Origin: Sphingomonas sp. 1F27F7B
GTDB taxonomy: Bacteria > Pseudomonadota > Alphaproteobacteria > Sphingomonadales > Sphingomonadaceae
NCBI RefSeq assembly: GCF_005503355.1
Contig: NZ_SCMK01000008.1
Location: 147,807-211,806, forward strand
Length of the DNA: 64,000 bases
Direction: 5' to 3'
The notes beneath the pieces were generated by a model. The model was not told the origin of the DNA. It saw only the letters and a list, made by a program, of their open reading frames with translations, and did no database searches. Positions 41,692-50,297 of this stretch are shown here, piece after piece (within the stretch, counting starts at the first letter, position 1; each line of letters starts with the position of its first letter). A program made the translations under genes and the position numbers.

Positions 41692-42171
41692 ATGAAGGCG
41701 CTGATGAAGACCACCAAGTCGGCCAAGCCGGCCGAGGTGGAGAAGAAGTGGCACATCGTCGATGCCGACGGCCTGATCGTCGGCCGCGCTGCCGTCGTGA
41801 TCGCCAACGTCCTGCGCGGCAAGCACAAGACGAGCTTCACCCCGCACGTCGATTGCGGTGACAATGTCATCGTCATCAACGCGGACAAGATCCGTTTCAC
41901 CGGCAAGAAGCTGGCCCAGAAGGTGTACTACAAGCACACCGGCTATGCGGGCGGCATCAAGGGCATCACCGCCGCCAAGGTTCTCGAGGGCCGTTTCCCG
42001 GAGCGCGTGCTCGAAAAGGCCGTCGAGCGCATGATCCCGCGTGGCCCGCTCGGCCGCCAGCAGATGCGCAACCTGCGTATCTACAACGGCGCCGAGCATC
42101 CGCATGAAGCGCAGAACCCCGAGGTCCTCGACATCGCCGGCATGAGCCGCAAGAACAAGGTGGGCGCATAA
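41692..42171 (+). CDS. rplM: 50S ribosomal protein L13
   Basis: L13 is an early assembly protein of the large ribosomal subunit. The 159-residue product has the family segments [50 protein letters not shown] and [21 protein letters not shown]. It is followed, with one shared base (TAATG), by rpsI, the universal order. A second in-frame ATG at 41704 is also possible as start. The N-terminus is slightly longer than usual. Confidence 0.97.
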   Translation: MKALMKTTKSAKPAEVEKKWHIVDADGLIVGRAAVVIANVLRGKHKTSFTPHVDCGDNVIVINADKIRFTGKKLAQKVYYKHTGYAGGIKGITAAKVLEGRFPERVLEKAVERMIPRGPLGRQQMRNLRIYNGAEHPHEAQNPEVLDIAGMSRKNKVGA

Positions 42172-42728
42172 TGTCCGACAACCGCCAGTCCCTTTCCGAT
42201 CTCGGCGCCATCGCCGCCGGCGAGCAGGCCGTCGCCACCCAGGCCCAGGCTTCGTCGGACAACGCCGCCGAAGCGTATCTCGCCGGTCAGATCAACGAGC
42301 CCTCGACTCCGGCCGTGCTCCGCCAGCAGGAGCTCGACAAGTTCGGCCGCGCCTATGCGACCGGCCGCCGCAAGGACGCCGTGGCCCGTGTGTGGCTGAA
42401 GCCGGGCACCGGCAAGATCACGATCAACGGTCGTGACCAGGAAGTCTATTTCGCGCGTCCGACGCTGCGCCTCGTCATCAACCAGGTGTTCGGCATCACC
42501 GAGCGCGAGGGCCAGTATGACGTCGTCTGCACGGTCAAGGGCGGCGGCCTTTCGGGCCAGGCCGGCGCGGTGAAGCACGGCATCAGCCAGGCGCTCACCA
42601 AGTATGAGCCGATCCTGCGCACCCCGGTGAAGCAGGCCGGCTTCCTGACCCGCGACAGCCGTACGGTCGAGCGTAAGAAGTATGGCCGGGCCAAGGCTCG
42701 CCGCAGCTTCCAGTTCTCGAAGCGCTAA
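42171..42728 (+). CDS. rpsI: 30S ribosomal protein S9
   Basis: S9 reaches the P-site tRNA in the small subunit with its C-terminal tail. The 185-residue product has the core [39 protein letters not shown] and the tail [20 protein letters not shown]. It carries about 55 extra residues at the N-terminus (Gln/Ala rich), a feature seen in many alphaproteobacterial S9 proteins. A terminator follows. Confidence 0.97.
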   Translation: MSDNRQSLSDLGAIAAGEQAVATQAQASSDNAAEAYLAGQINEPSTPAVLRQQELDKFGRAYATGRRKDAVARVWLKPGTGKITINGRDQEVYFARPTLRLVINQVFGITEREGQYDVVCTVKGGGLSGQAGAVKHGISQALTKYEPILRTPVKQAGFLTRDSRTVERKKYGRAKARRSFQFSKR

Positions 42729-42755
42729 GCGCTTTCGGGCAACTGCCACCGAATC

Positions 42756-42783
42756 GGGCGGTCCGGCGACGGGCCGCCCTTTT
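42756..42783 (+). terminator. Rho-independent terminator of rplM-rpsI
   Basis: GGGCGGTCC (42756) pairs with GGGCCGCCC (42771) with one G-T pair over a six-base loop, followed by TTTT (42780-42783). It lies 27 bases after the rpsI stop and fits a classical terminator. Confidence 0.8.
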
Positions 42784-42814
42784 CGTTCGGGCCGCACGCC
42801 GCTAGCTTCGCGCC

Positions 42815-43300
42815 ATGTCGCACGACCACCCCGACACGGTCCGGATCCTCGATTTTCTGGCCGAGATCGGGATTCCGGTGGCCCATGGCGCGATCGGGGA
42901 CAACAGCTTCCTGCCGGGCATCGAAGTGCGCAACGGCGGGCTGGTGCTCGACCCCGCCCGCTCGCTCTTCCCCGGCGATCTGCTCCACGAGGCGGGGCAC
43001 ATCGCCTGCACGGAGCCGGCGCTGCGCCCGATGCTATGCGAGGTCCGCGACGACCCCGGCGAGGAGATGGCGGCGATCGCCTGGTCCTATGCCGCCGCCC
43101 GCGCGATCGGGATCGACACACAGGTCCTGTTCCATGCCGATGGCTACAAGGGCGGCGGCGCGGCGCTGGCGACTGCGTTCGACGATGGCGCCGGGCCGGG
43201 CACGCCGATGCTCCAATATTTCGGCATGACCGCCGAGCCGCACCAGGCCGGCAATCTCGGCCTCCCCGCCTATCCGCAAATGGCGCGCTGGCTGCGCTAG
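42815..43300 (+). CDS. Uncharacterised protein with HEXXH zinc-site motif
   Basis: The 161-residue product has no signal peptide. The segment SLFPGDLLHEAGHIACTEPAL contains HEAGH, which fits the zinc-binding HEXXH of metallopeptidases. A downstream Glu in EEMAAIAWSYAAARAIG could be the third ligand. The rest has no known domain that I recognise. It might be a small metallopeptidase of the ImmA/IrrE type, but the match is limited to the motif. It stands alone after rpsI. Confidence 0.72.
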   Translation: MSHDHPDTVRILDFLAEIGIPVAHGAIGDNSFLPGIEVRNGGLVLDPARSLFPGDLLHEAGHIACTEPALRPMLCEVRDDPGEEMAAIAWSYAAARAIGIDTQVLFHADGYKGGGAALATAFDDGAGPGTPMLQYFGMTAEPHQAGNLGLPAYPQMARWLR

Positions 43301-43360
43301 GCGCCTTGCAAAGCAGGATTCGCCTGCTTGGCTCACGCAGCCGCGCCCGTGCAGTTGCAG

Positions 43361-44968
43361 TTAGAGGCGCCTCAGCCAGCCTGTATAGCGCACCACCTCG
43401 CCCAGCAGCGGCATCGCCACGCCCACTTCGAAGCGGAAGCGCCCGTCCTCCTGCCACTCCCGCGCGGCGATGCGCGGGCCCAGGAAGCGCGGCATCGGCA
43501 CGCCGAACGCGGTCCAGCGGCACAGCACCATTGCGAGCCCCTCGCCGTCCAAGGGCAGCTCGAAGACGAAACGCAGCGGGCCGAAGCGTTCGGCGACCCC
43601 TTGTCCTGCCTGACTGAGTTCGCTCGAAAAGGCATGGCCGCCGAAATCGCGCGTCCAGCGCTCCTTGCCGCCCCTGACCGCGAAGGTGACGCGCAGCGGA
43701 TAGCTGCCGCTGGGCGGGAAGCCCATTATCCGCCCGACCAGCCAGGCCAGCCCGGCGCCCCGGCGCACCTCCCCTTCACCTGCCGCGCCCGCATCACCGT
43801 GAAGCGCATGCATGGCGCGCACCTGCTCCGGCAGCCGTGCGAAACGCGAACCCATCGCCCGAAGATAGAGCGGCTCGACCGCGTCTTCACGCGCTGCGTG
43901 ACGGATCGCCAGCCCGGCGAACAGCGGCTCGAACCGGTCGAGCGTCAACAACCCGCTCGCGTCCTGCGCACCCGGAGGCACGCGACCGGCGAGAATGTCT
44001 CCTGCGAGCAGCTCCGCCGCCAGGGTGGGAATTTCGGGCCCGTCTCCTCTGTCCGCGATCAGCGTCCAGCGCCGGCGGACCCCTGCGCCCACCAAGGTCA
44101 CCGACATGGCCGATCGGTCACTCCCGGCCCAGGCGGTGATCCGCTGGAGCTTGTGCAGCCAGGGCGCCGCGCCGCGCAGCGTCCGGAGCCACTCCCAGCG
44201 GACCGGCCAGCTCAGCAGCCACAAGGCGAGCATCTGGAAGCCGAGTTCGGTGCCGGCACGGAAAGTCGTGGCGGGGTGGCCGGGCAACAGCGCGGGCAAC
44301 AGCGACAGGTCCGGCACTTCGGCGAGTGCGATCCAGCGGCGCAGGGGGACTTCTCCTCCATCCACGACGAAGCGCGCGCGGCGGAGTTCCTGCCAGCCGG
44401 TCACTCGCGTCCAGTGCTGGCCGCGCCAGACGCGCACCGGCTTGCCGACATAGGAAAGGATCGCCGCCGCCACCGAGGGACCGGCCACGGCCCGGTTCGA
44501 AGCGCTGATGGCGATGTCGATGCACTCGACCTGCGACAGTCCCGCCGCCAGGGCACGCGCCACGGCGCCGGAAAGCGCCGGCACGCTCGAGGCGCCGCTG
44601 ACGATCGGCACCGCCACCGCCGCGCCCTTGTTCAGCGCGCCGATCCCTGCGACGAAATCGCGCGAGTCCGCCAGGTCGAGATAGGGGATGCGCATCGCGA
44701 TGCACGCTTCGGGCACCGTATAGCCGCTGCCCTGAAACGGTCCCGCGGCGTCGATCACCAGGTCGGGCCGTTCGCGCGCCAGCACCATGCCGATCCCGTT
44801 GGTCCGGTCCGCCGCCACGGGTTCGGCGCCGGGATGCCCGGCACAGAACGCCGCGGCCCTGTCGCGGCTCCGCCCGGCGACCAGCACCTCATGCCCCGCC
44901 GCAAGCAGTCGCCGGCTCAACCGCGCCCCGAACCCGCCATAGCCGCCGATGACGAGGATGCGGCTCAC
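43361..44968 (-). CDS. Saccharopine-dehydrogenase-like NAD(P)-binding protein with C-terminal DUF4166
   Basis: This 535-residue protein has a Rossmann-type N-terminus (VSRILVIGGYGGFGARLSRRL) with PDLVIDAAGPFQGSG, as in saccharopine dehydrogenases and related enoyl reductases. The last about 170 residues (LYLRAMGSRFARLPEQVRAM, SGSYPLRVTFAVRGGKERW, ELPLDGEGLAMVLCRWTAFG) match the DUF4166 pattern. I use the GTG at 44968, which overlaps the stop of the DCC gene by four bases. It is the last of three linked genes. The substrate is unknown; a lipid or other hydrophobic compound is possible. Confidence 0.85.
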   Translation of the reverse strand: MSRILVIGGYGGFGARLSRRLLAAGHEVLVAGRSRDRAAAFCAGHPGAEPVAADRTNGIGMVLARERPDLVIDAAGPFQGSGYTVPEACIAMRIPYLDLADSRDFVAGIGALNKGAAVAVPIVSGASSVPALSGAVARALAAGLSQVECIDIAISASNRAVAGPSVAAAILSYVGKPVRVWRGQHWTRVTGWQELRRARFVVDGGEVPLRRWIALAEVPDLSLLPALLPGHPATTFRAGTELGFQMLALWLLSWPVRWEWLRTLRGAAPWLHKLQRITAWAGSDRSAMSVTLVGAGVRRRWTLIADRGDGPEIPTLAAELLAGDILAGRVPPGAQDASGLLTLDRFEPLFAGLAIRHAAREDAVEPLYLRAMGSRFARLPEQVRAMHALHGDAGAAGEGEVRRGAGLAWLVGRIMGFPPSGSYPLRVTFAVRGGKERWTRDFGGHAFSSELSQAGQGVAERFGPLRFVFELPLDGEGLAMVLCRWTAFGVPMPRFLGPRIAAREWQEDGRFRFEVGVAMPLLGEVVRYTGWLRRL

Positions 44969-45357
44969 AGGATGCGGGCCCGTTGCTCGGCGCTCGGCAC
45001 CCAACAGGCTTCCCGCTTGCCGAACCACCGGTAGCGGTTGCGCGCCACCCACCGGTATACCGCGTCCCGCCGGCGCCGCGGGACTGCGCGCAGCACGCCC
45101 AACACCCGCCACGGCCAGCCCAGCCCCTCGGCGATCGCCAGCACGGCGTCGCTGTCGCGCCGCGCCCGGCCGCCCTCGATCACCAGCATCGTGTCGGGAC
45201 TATCCGGGTCGACGCCGAAGCGCCGGCACAGCGCCTGCCCCGCCGCGCTCTGCACCGAAGCGAGCCGGAAATGCCCGCGCCGGTCGTGCCGCAGCACGAA
45301 CCGGGCATTGGCGGTGCACAGCAGGCAGACGCCGTCGAACAGGATGACGGGATTCAT
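44965..45357 (-). CDS. DCC-family thiol-disulfide oxidoreductase-like protein
   Basis: This 130-residue protein belongs to the DCC (DUF393) family, named after its DxxCxxC motif, here FDGVCLLCTANARFVLRHD at residues about 6-24. The fold is predicted thioredoxin-like. The remaining pattern (FRLASVQSAAGQALCRRFG, SDAVLAIAEGLGWPWRVLGV, YRWVARNRYRWFGKREACW) fits. It overlaps both neighbours by four bases, so the three products are made together. The redox partner is not known. Confidence 0.87.
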   Translation of the reverse strand: MNPVILFDGVCLLCTANARFVLRHDRRGHFRLASVQSAAGQALCRRFGVDPDSPDTMLVIEGGRARRDSDAVLAIAEGLGWPWRVLGVLRAVPRRRRDAVYRWVARNRYRWFGKREACWVPSAEQRARIL

Positions 45358-45929
45358 TCCTCCACCGCCTCCCCTGGCCCGTACATCGCGCGGAACACCA
45401 GCCCGCCCAGTTTCAGGAAATAATGATCGCTCACGAACAGCAGCGCGCCACCCGCTTCCTCCAGCCGGAGTGCGATGCCCACGCCAAGCCCCAGATATTC
45501 CTCGATTCCCGTCGGCCCGGCAAAGCGCTTGGCGCTGTGGATAACCTGTGGAAAACCCTGTGCACGACCATATTGCCGCGTCCAATATTGCCCCTGGCCA
45601 TCGGCATCGGCGGTGACGCTTACGCTGGCCGAGACGCCGATGTCCGTGCCCAGCGGCAACGGCGCGCCGATCAACCGCGCGCCCTGCGCCAGCAGCCACC
45701 CCGCCCGGCTGATCCGGCATTCGGCGACTTCGCCGAGATAGGAGACACAGGCCCCCGCTTCGATCTTGCGCAGGAAACGGCGGCGCGTGGCGGGCGGCAG
45801 GAACAGCCAGCGCTCGCCGAGCAGCCCGGCAAAGGGGCTCTCCGCATCGTCGCGGCACGGCGCTCCCACCCGGTGCCAGTCGGCGTAACGAGCCAGCGCC
45901 CCGGGCGCATAACCGATTGCCACGCCCAT
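45354..45929 (-). CDS. DUF4166-like protein
   Basis: The 191-residue product shows the pattern of the first part of DUF4166 proteins (WTRQYGRAQGFPQVIHSAKR, AGPTGIEEYLGLGVGIALRL, GALLFVSDHYFLKLGGLVFR). Many members run on past this point with another 40-50 residues, while this one ends soon after GGLVFRAMYGPGE, so it may be a short form. It is the first gene of a coupled set with the DCC protein and a DUF4166-fused dehydrogenase-like protein, so a complex of the three is possible. Confidence 0.7.
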   Translation of the reverse strand: MGVAIGYAPGALARYADWHRVGAPCRDDAESPFAGLLGERWLFLPPATRRRFLRKIEAGACVSYLGEVAECRISRAGWLLAQGARLIGAPLPLGTDIGVSASVSVTADADGQGQYWTRQYGRAQGFPQVIHSAKRFAGPTGIEEYLGLGVGIALRLEEAGGALLFVSDHYFLKLGGLVFRAMYGPGEAVEE

Positions 45930-45957
45930 ATGCCACCCTTTCCGCGGCCGGGGGCCG

Positions 45958-46518
45958 CTATTCGGCCTTGCCCTTGGGCAGGAAGCTCAGGATCCGCTTG
46001 CCCAGCCGGATCAGCGTCATCAGCCGTCCCGGCGGCACGCTCATCATCTGCTGGTACCAGTCATCGATCGTGACGACGAAATCCTGCATCGCCTCGATCC
46101 GCCCGCGCGCGACGTCCGAGATGCGGCCGTCACGCCTGGCTTCCTCGGTGCACACGCGCAACGCCGCCACCGCAGGATCGATCTCACGCTCCTTGCGGCC
46201 CTGCGCGATGCGCGTGAGCATCTGCATCAGGTCGACCTCGGCCTCATAGTGATCGCGCCGATCGCCCATCACGGGCACGCGGCGGATCAGCTTCCAGCCG
46301 AGCAGTTCCTTGAGGCTGTTCGAGGTATTGCTCCGCGCAATGCGCAGCGTGTCGCTGATCTCCTCGGCGTTGAGCGGCCGGTCGGAGAGATAGAGCAGCG
46401 CATGGATCTGGGCGACCGAGCGGTTGACGCCCCATTGCCCGCCCATCTCACCCCAATGCAGCACGAACTGCTGCACCGCGATCGGCAACTGAACAGCATT
46501 GTCCGTAATTTCTGTCAT
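45958..46518 (-). CDS. GbsR/MarR-type transcriptional regulator
   Basis: This 186-residue regulator fits the GbsR branch of the MarR superfamily: QFVLHWGEMGGQWGVNRSVAQIHALLYLSD, then the helix-turn-helix NAEEISDTLRIARSNTSNSLKELLGWKLI, the wing RVPVMGDRRDHYEAEVD, and a long C-terminal helix. It lies 28 bases upstream of the DUF4166 operon on the same strand and may control it. The start is set at 46518 (MTEITDNAVQLPIAVQQF); longer frames exist but show no conserved pattern. A perfect dyad covers the start codon. Confidence 0.85.
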   Translation of the reverse strand: MTEITDNAVQLPIAVQQFVLHWGEMGGQWGVNRSVAQIHALLYLSDRPLNAEEISDTLRIARSNTSNSLKELLGWKLIRRVPVMGDRRDHYEAEVDLMQMLTRIAQGRKEREIDPAVAALRVCTEEARRDGRISDVARGRIEAMQDFVVTIDDWYQQMMSVPPGRLMTLIRLGKRILSFLPKGKAE

Positions 46519-46527
46519 AACAGAAAT
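46508..46527. promoter_or_regulatory. 20-bp dyad covering the start codon of the GbsR-type gene
   Basis: ATTTCTGT (46508-46515) and ACAGAAAT (46520-46527) pair perfectly around a four-base centre. The start codon of the regulator falls in this site. It probably is an operator for autorepression, and could also act on the divergent DUF1800 gene. Confidence 0.5.
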
Positions 46528-46769
46528 ATTAGATGCGATTGCAGCAGAGTCAACCTTCTTCATGTCAGGCATTCCGTCCCACGCCCGGCTCGCTTCGCCG
46601 TCGCTCGTGCCATTGCGCCTGCGCAACCACCGGCCAAGTCCGCGGCATTTCGCCCCATGCAATCGAACTGAACCGTGCCTTAGGTATTTCTGCAGGTTGT
46701 TGGGATTCCGCCAGTAACCTATGCATGCCCATGCAGGTCGCGGCTTCTCGTGACGGGCGGGGGAAATTG

Positions 46770-48458
46770 GTGATCCGGCAAAGAAAACCGGCCGTGCTTG
46801 GCGCGGCGCTTGGCTTGCTCGCGCTCGCGGGTTGCGATTCGGGTGGCGGCGGCGGCGCGTCATCGGGCGGCGGCGGCGTGGTCTCGGCGCCCGCCCCTAC
46901 GCCTGCTCCGGCCCCGTTCACCGATGGCGACGCCGCGCGGCTCGCCAAGCAGGCGAGCTTCGGCCCCACGCCCGATCTGGTGGCACGGATCAGGCAGCTC
47001 GGCGCCACTGCCTGGGTCGACGAGCAGCTCGCCGCGTCGAGCAGTTCCTATGCGGATCTCACCACCGAGGTGCGCCGCGATTTCTGCGCCAACGGCGACA
47101 CGATCTGCGCGCGCGCCCATTTCAGCCGCACGCCGGTGGCGATGCGCTTCTACGCCAATGCCGTCGCCGGTTCCGATCAGCTGCGTCAGCGCACCGCCTT
47201 TGCGCTCGGCCAGATGATCGTCGCCTCCGAAGTCGAAGTGAACTCGACCGCGGGCATCGCCGCGTTCAACCAGATCTTCCTCGCCAACGCCTTCGGCAAT
47301 TATCGCGACATCCTCAGCCAGGTGACGATGAGCGGCTATATGGGCGACTATCTCGACATGGCCGACAGCAACAAGTCGGGCCCGTCGGAGAACTACGCCC
47401 GCGAGTTGCTCCAGCTCTTCTCGATGGGCCCGGACCAGCTGAACATGGACGGCAGCCTGAAGCGCGATGGCGCCGGCGCGGCCATCCCCAACTATGCGAC
47501 CGACGACATCAAGGGCGTCGCCAAGGCGCTGACCGGCTGGACCTATGCCCGGGTCGGCGGCGCCGCGATCACCGACGGCAATGCCCGCGACTATGCCAAG
47601 CCGATGATCCAGGTCGCCTCGCGCTACGACACGACCGAGAAGAAATTCCTCAGCGTCACCGTCGCCGCCGGCGCCTCGCAGGAAGCCAGCGTCGCGGCGG
47701 TGGTCGATGCCGCGTTCAACAACCCCTCCACCGCGCCCTTCGTCGCGCGCCACATGATCGTCCACCTCGTCACCGCCAATCCCAGCCCGGCCTATGTCGG
47801 CCGCGTCGCCGCGGTGTTCGCCGACAACGGCAAAGGCGTGCGCGGCGACATGAAGGCAGTGGTCCGCGCCATCCTGCTCGACGGCGACGCGCGCGCGGCA
47901 CCCACCGCAGCCAGCGGCAAGCTCAAGGAGCCGGTGCTGCTGATGACCGCGCTCGCCCGCGCGATCGGCTTCGCCACCGACGGCTATGTCTTCACTACCC
48001 GCGACAGCAATATCGGCCAGCCGGTGTTCCGCGCGCCATCGGTGTTCAACTTCTATCCGGATGACTTCCCGCTGCCCGGATCGACCACGTTGAAGAGCCC
48101 GGCCTCGAAGCTGCTCAACACCTCCAACGTGCTGCGCTGGCACAATTTCGTCTATGACTGGACCGTCTCCGGCGATGCCAATCGCAGCGAATATGCGCTC
48201 GATTCCGGCCTGCCCATGTCCTCGCTCACCCAGCCCTTGTGGGCAACCTGGGAAGCCTATGGCACCGATCTCGACGCGATGGTGTCGCGCATCGACCTGA
48301 CCTTGTTCGCCAACACGCTGAACCAGACGCAGAAGGACGCGCTCAAGGCCGCTGCCACGCCGATCACCAATACCGATGCGAATGTCCAGGCGCGCCGCCG
48401 CGCCCAGATGATGCTCTACGTCGCGGCCACCAGCCCGATGTTCCTGATCGACCGCTGA
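46770..48458 (+). CDS. DUF1800-family lipoprotein
   Basis: The product (about 562 residues) carries a DUF1800 domain, with conserved segments AARLAKQASFGPTPDLVARI, ENYARELLQLFSMGPDQLN, VAKALTGWTY and FRAPSVFNFYPDDFP. The N-terminus from the GTG at 46770 is a lipoprotein signal (lipobox LAGC) followed by a glycine-serine linker. Starts at 46725 and 46731 are possible but would spoil the signal peptide. DUF1800 genes almost always stand before a DUF1501 gene, as here. The function of the pair is unsettled; envelope or exopolysaccharide roles have been suggested. Confidence 0.85.
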   Translation: MIRQRKPAVLGAALGLLALAGCDSGGGGGASSGGGGVVSAPAPTPAPAPFTDGDAARLAKQASFGPTPDLVARIRQLGATAWVDEQLAASSSSYADLTTEVRRDFCANGDTICARAHFSRTPVAMRFYANAVAGSDQLRQRTAFALGQMIVASEVEVNSTAGIAAFNQIFLANAFGNYRDILSQVTMSGYMGDYLDMADSNKSGPSENYARELLQLFSMGPDQLNMDGSLKRDGAGAAIPNYATDDIKGVAKALTGWTYARVGGAAITDGNARDYAKPMIQVASRYDTTEKKFLSVTVAAGASQEASVAAVVDAAFNNPSTAPFVARHMIVHLVTANPSPAYVGRVAAVFADNGKGVRGDMKAVVRAILLDGDARAAPTAASGKLKEPVLLMTALARAIGFATDGYVFTTRDSNIGQPVFRAPSVFNFYPDDFPLPGSTTLKSPASKLLNTSNVLRWHNFVYDWTVSGDANRSEYALDSGLPMSSLTQPLWATWEAYGTDLDAMVSRIDLTLFANTLNQTQKDALKAAATPITNTDANVQARRRAQMMLYVAATSPMFLIDR

Positions 48459-48470
48459 GGAGCCGGACCG

Positions 48471-49850
48471 ATGACGATTTCCCGACGCGACTTCCTCAAG
48501 GTCACCGCCGGCACGAGCGCGCTCGCCGCGATCGGCCAGCTCGGCCATACCGCCGCCATCGCGGCACCCAGCGGCAACTATCGCGCGATGGTGGGCGTAT
48601 TCCTGTTCGGCGGCAATGACGGCTGGAACATGGTGATCCCCACCGATGCCCGGCACCCGCAATATCTCGCCTCGCGCGGCACCGTGGGCATTGCGGCCAA
48701 CCGGCTGACCGCGCTTACCGGCGCAGCCTATGCGCTCCACCCGGCGATGGCCGCGCTCCGCCCGCTCTGGGACGAAGGCAGCCTGGCGCTCGTCCTCAAT
48801 GCCGGCACTCTCTATGCGCCGCTCACCAAGGCGACCTATCAGTCGCGCGCCGATCTGCGCCCGATGAACCTGCTCAGCCACTCGGACGAACAGGCGCACT
48901 GGCAGGGCCTGCGCGCCCGCGACTTCGCGACCGATGGCTTCATGGGCCGCCTGACTGATCGGATGGGCACGGGCGCGGTCCCGTCGATGATCTCGATCGC
49001 CGGCTCGAACCTGGCGGTGATCGGCAAGACCAGTTCGGCGCTGGTGCTGCCTTCCACCGGCACGCTCACGCGTTCGGGCTATTCGACCATGAGCAACGCG
49101 GCGAACAACGCCAAGAACGCGGCCCTCACCACCTTTTCCTCGGCCGCCGGCCTGGGCGACGTCGCGGAGGCAAGCGCGCGCGACATCAATGCCAGCTATG
49201 ACCAGGCGACCACTGCCAACACGATCATCTCGGCGAACAGCGCGCTCGACGGCTATTTCGTCAACCCGACGACCGGCGCCGTGCTCACCAGCGACGTCGC
49301 GCGCCAGCTGATGCGCGTCGCCCGGATGATCGATGCACGAGGCAGCCTGGGCCATGGCCGCCAGACCTTCTTCGTCAGCCAGGGCGGCTATGACAATCAC
49401 TCGGGCCAGACCAATGGCGGCACCAACGACAGCGGCACGCACGCCAATCTGCTCGGCGACCTCGCCATGGCGCTGGCCGGCTTCCACCGCGCGATGCAGG
49501 CGATCGGCATGGCCGAGAACGTCACCAGCTTCACGATGAGCGACTTCGGCCGCACCTATCGCGGCAACGCCCAGAACGGCACCGACCATGCCTGGGGCAG
49601 CAACCATCTGGTGGTCGGCGGCAATGTCGCGCCCGGCGGCATCTTCGGCGCCTATCCGGATCCGGTGCTCGGCGGCGCGACCGATGTGAGCAGCGAGGGC
49701 CGCTTCGTCCCCGCCGTGGCGCAGGAGGAATATATCGGCGCGATCGCCCGCTGGCACGGCGTCAGCGATGCGGACATGCCCTATGTCTTCCCCAACTGGT
49801 CGACGTGGAGCACGGGCGGGCGCGGGCCGATTGGGTTGTTTCGCGCTTAA
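48471..49850 (+). CDS. DUF1501-family Tat-exported protein
   Basis: This 459-residue protein has a typical Tat leader (MTISRRDFLKVTAGTSALAA) and a sulfatase-like fold as in DUF1501: VGVFLFGGNDGWNMVIPTD, ALHPAMAALRPLWDEGSLAL, FVSQGGYDNHSGQTNGGT, FTMSDFGRTYRGNAQNGTDH and WGSNHLVVGG. The Asp/His set of these motifs may bind metal. It is 12 bases behind the DUF1800 gene and is surely co-transcribed. No enzymatic activity is firmly established for the family. Confidence 0.9.
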   Translation: MTISRRDFLKVTAGTSALAAIGQLGHTAAIAAPSGNYRAMVGVFLFGGNDGWNMVIPTDARHPQYLASRGTVGIAANRLTALTGAAYALHPAMAALRPLWDEGSLALVLNAGTLYAPLTKATYQSRADLRPMNLLSHSDEQAHWQGLRARDFATDGFMGRLTDRMGTGAVPSMISIAGSNLAVIGKTSSALVLPSTGTLTRSGYSTMSNAANNAKNAALTTFSSAAGLGDVAEASARDINASYDQATTANTIISANSALDGYFVNPTTGAVLTSDVARQLMRVARMIDARGSLGHGRQTFFVSQGGYDNHSGQTNGGTNDSGTHANLLGDLAMALAGFHRAMQAIGMAENVTSFTMSDFGRTYRGNAQNGTDHAWGSNHLVVGGNVAPGGIFGAYPDPVLGGATDVSSEGRFVPAVAQEEYIGAIARWHGVSDADMPYVFPNWSTWSTGGRGPIGLFRA

Positions 49851-49916
49851 CTGCGTATCGGGATTGCGCTATCGTTCCGCTCCGGTAATGGGGCGCGCCT
49901 TCCGGGGAGGCGAACG

Positions 49917-50297
49917 ATGGCCAATCTCTATCGCGTTACACCGTTCATGCACGTGCCGGACTTCGAGAGAGCCGTCTGGTTCTTCACCGAGGTGCTGGGC
50001 TTCACGCTCTATTTCCGCACTGCCAACTATGCCTATGTCCAGCGCGAGCAGGCCGCGTTCCGCCTGCTGGAGAATGCCGGCGACGATGGCGCCCCGCCGG
50101 GGAACCGCCGCTTCTGCTATTATGTCGACGTGGAGGACGTGGAAGCGGTCGCCGACGAGCTGAGGCCCAAGGCGTCCCTGCTCAACGATGGCGACATCCA
50201 TGGACCCGTGGACCAGATCTACGGCCAGCGCGAGCTGATGGTGGTCGCGCCGGACGGCAATCTGCTGGTGTTCGGCCAGGATATCTCGAAGCGGTGA
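49917..50297 (+). CDS. Glyoxalase/bleomycin-resistance (VOC) family protein
   Basis: The 126-residue product fits the vicinal-oxygen-chelate fold: TPFMHVPDFERAVWFFTEVLGFTLYFR, YVQREQAAFRLLENAG, FCYYVDVEDVEAVADEL and GQRELMVVAPDGNLLVFGQ. Metal-binding positions are partly kept (His12, a Glu near the end). Substrates range from toxins to aromatic ring products; nothing here defines one. It is convergent with the phosphoesterase gene, which ends one base away. Confidence 0.86.
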   Translation: MANLYRVTPFMHVPDFERAVWFFTEVLGFTLYFRTANYAYVQREQAAFRLLENAGDDGAPPGNRRFCYYVDVEDVEAVADELRPKASLLNDGDIHGPVDQIYGQRELMVVAPDGNLLVFGQDISKR

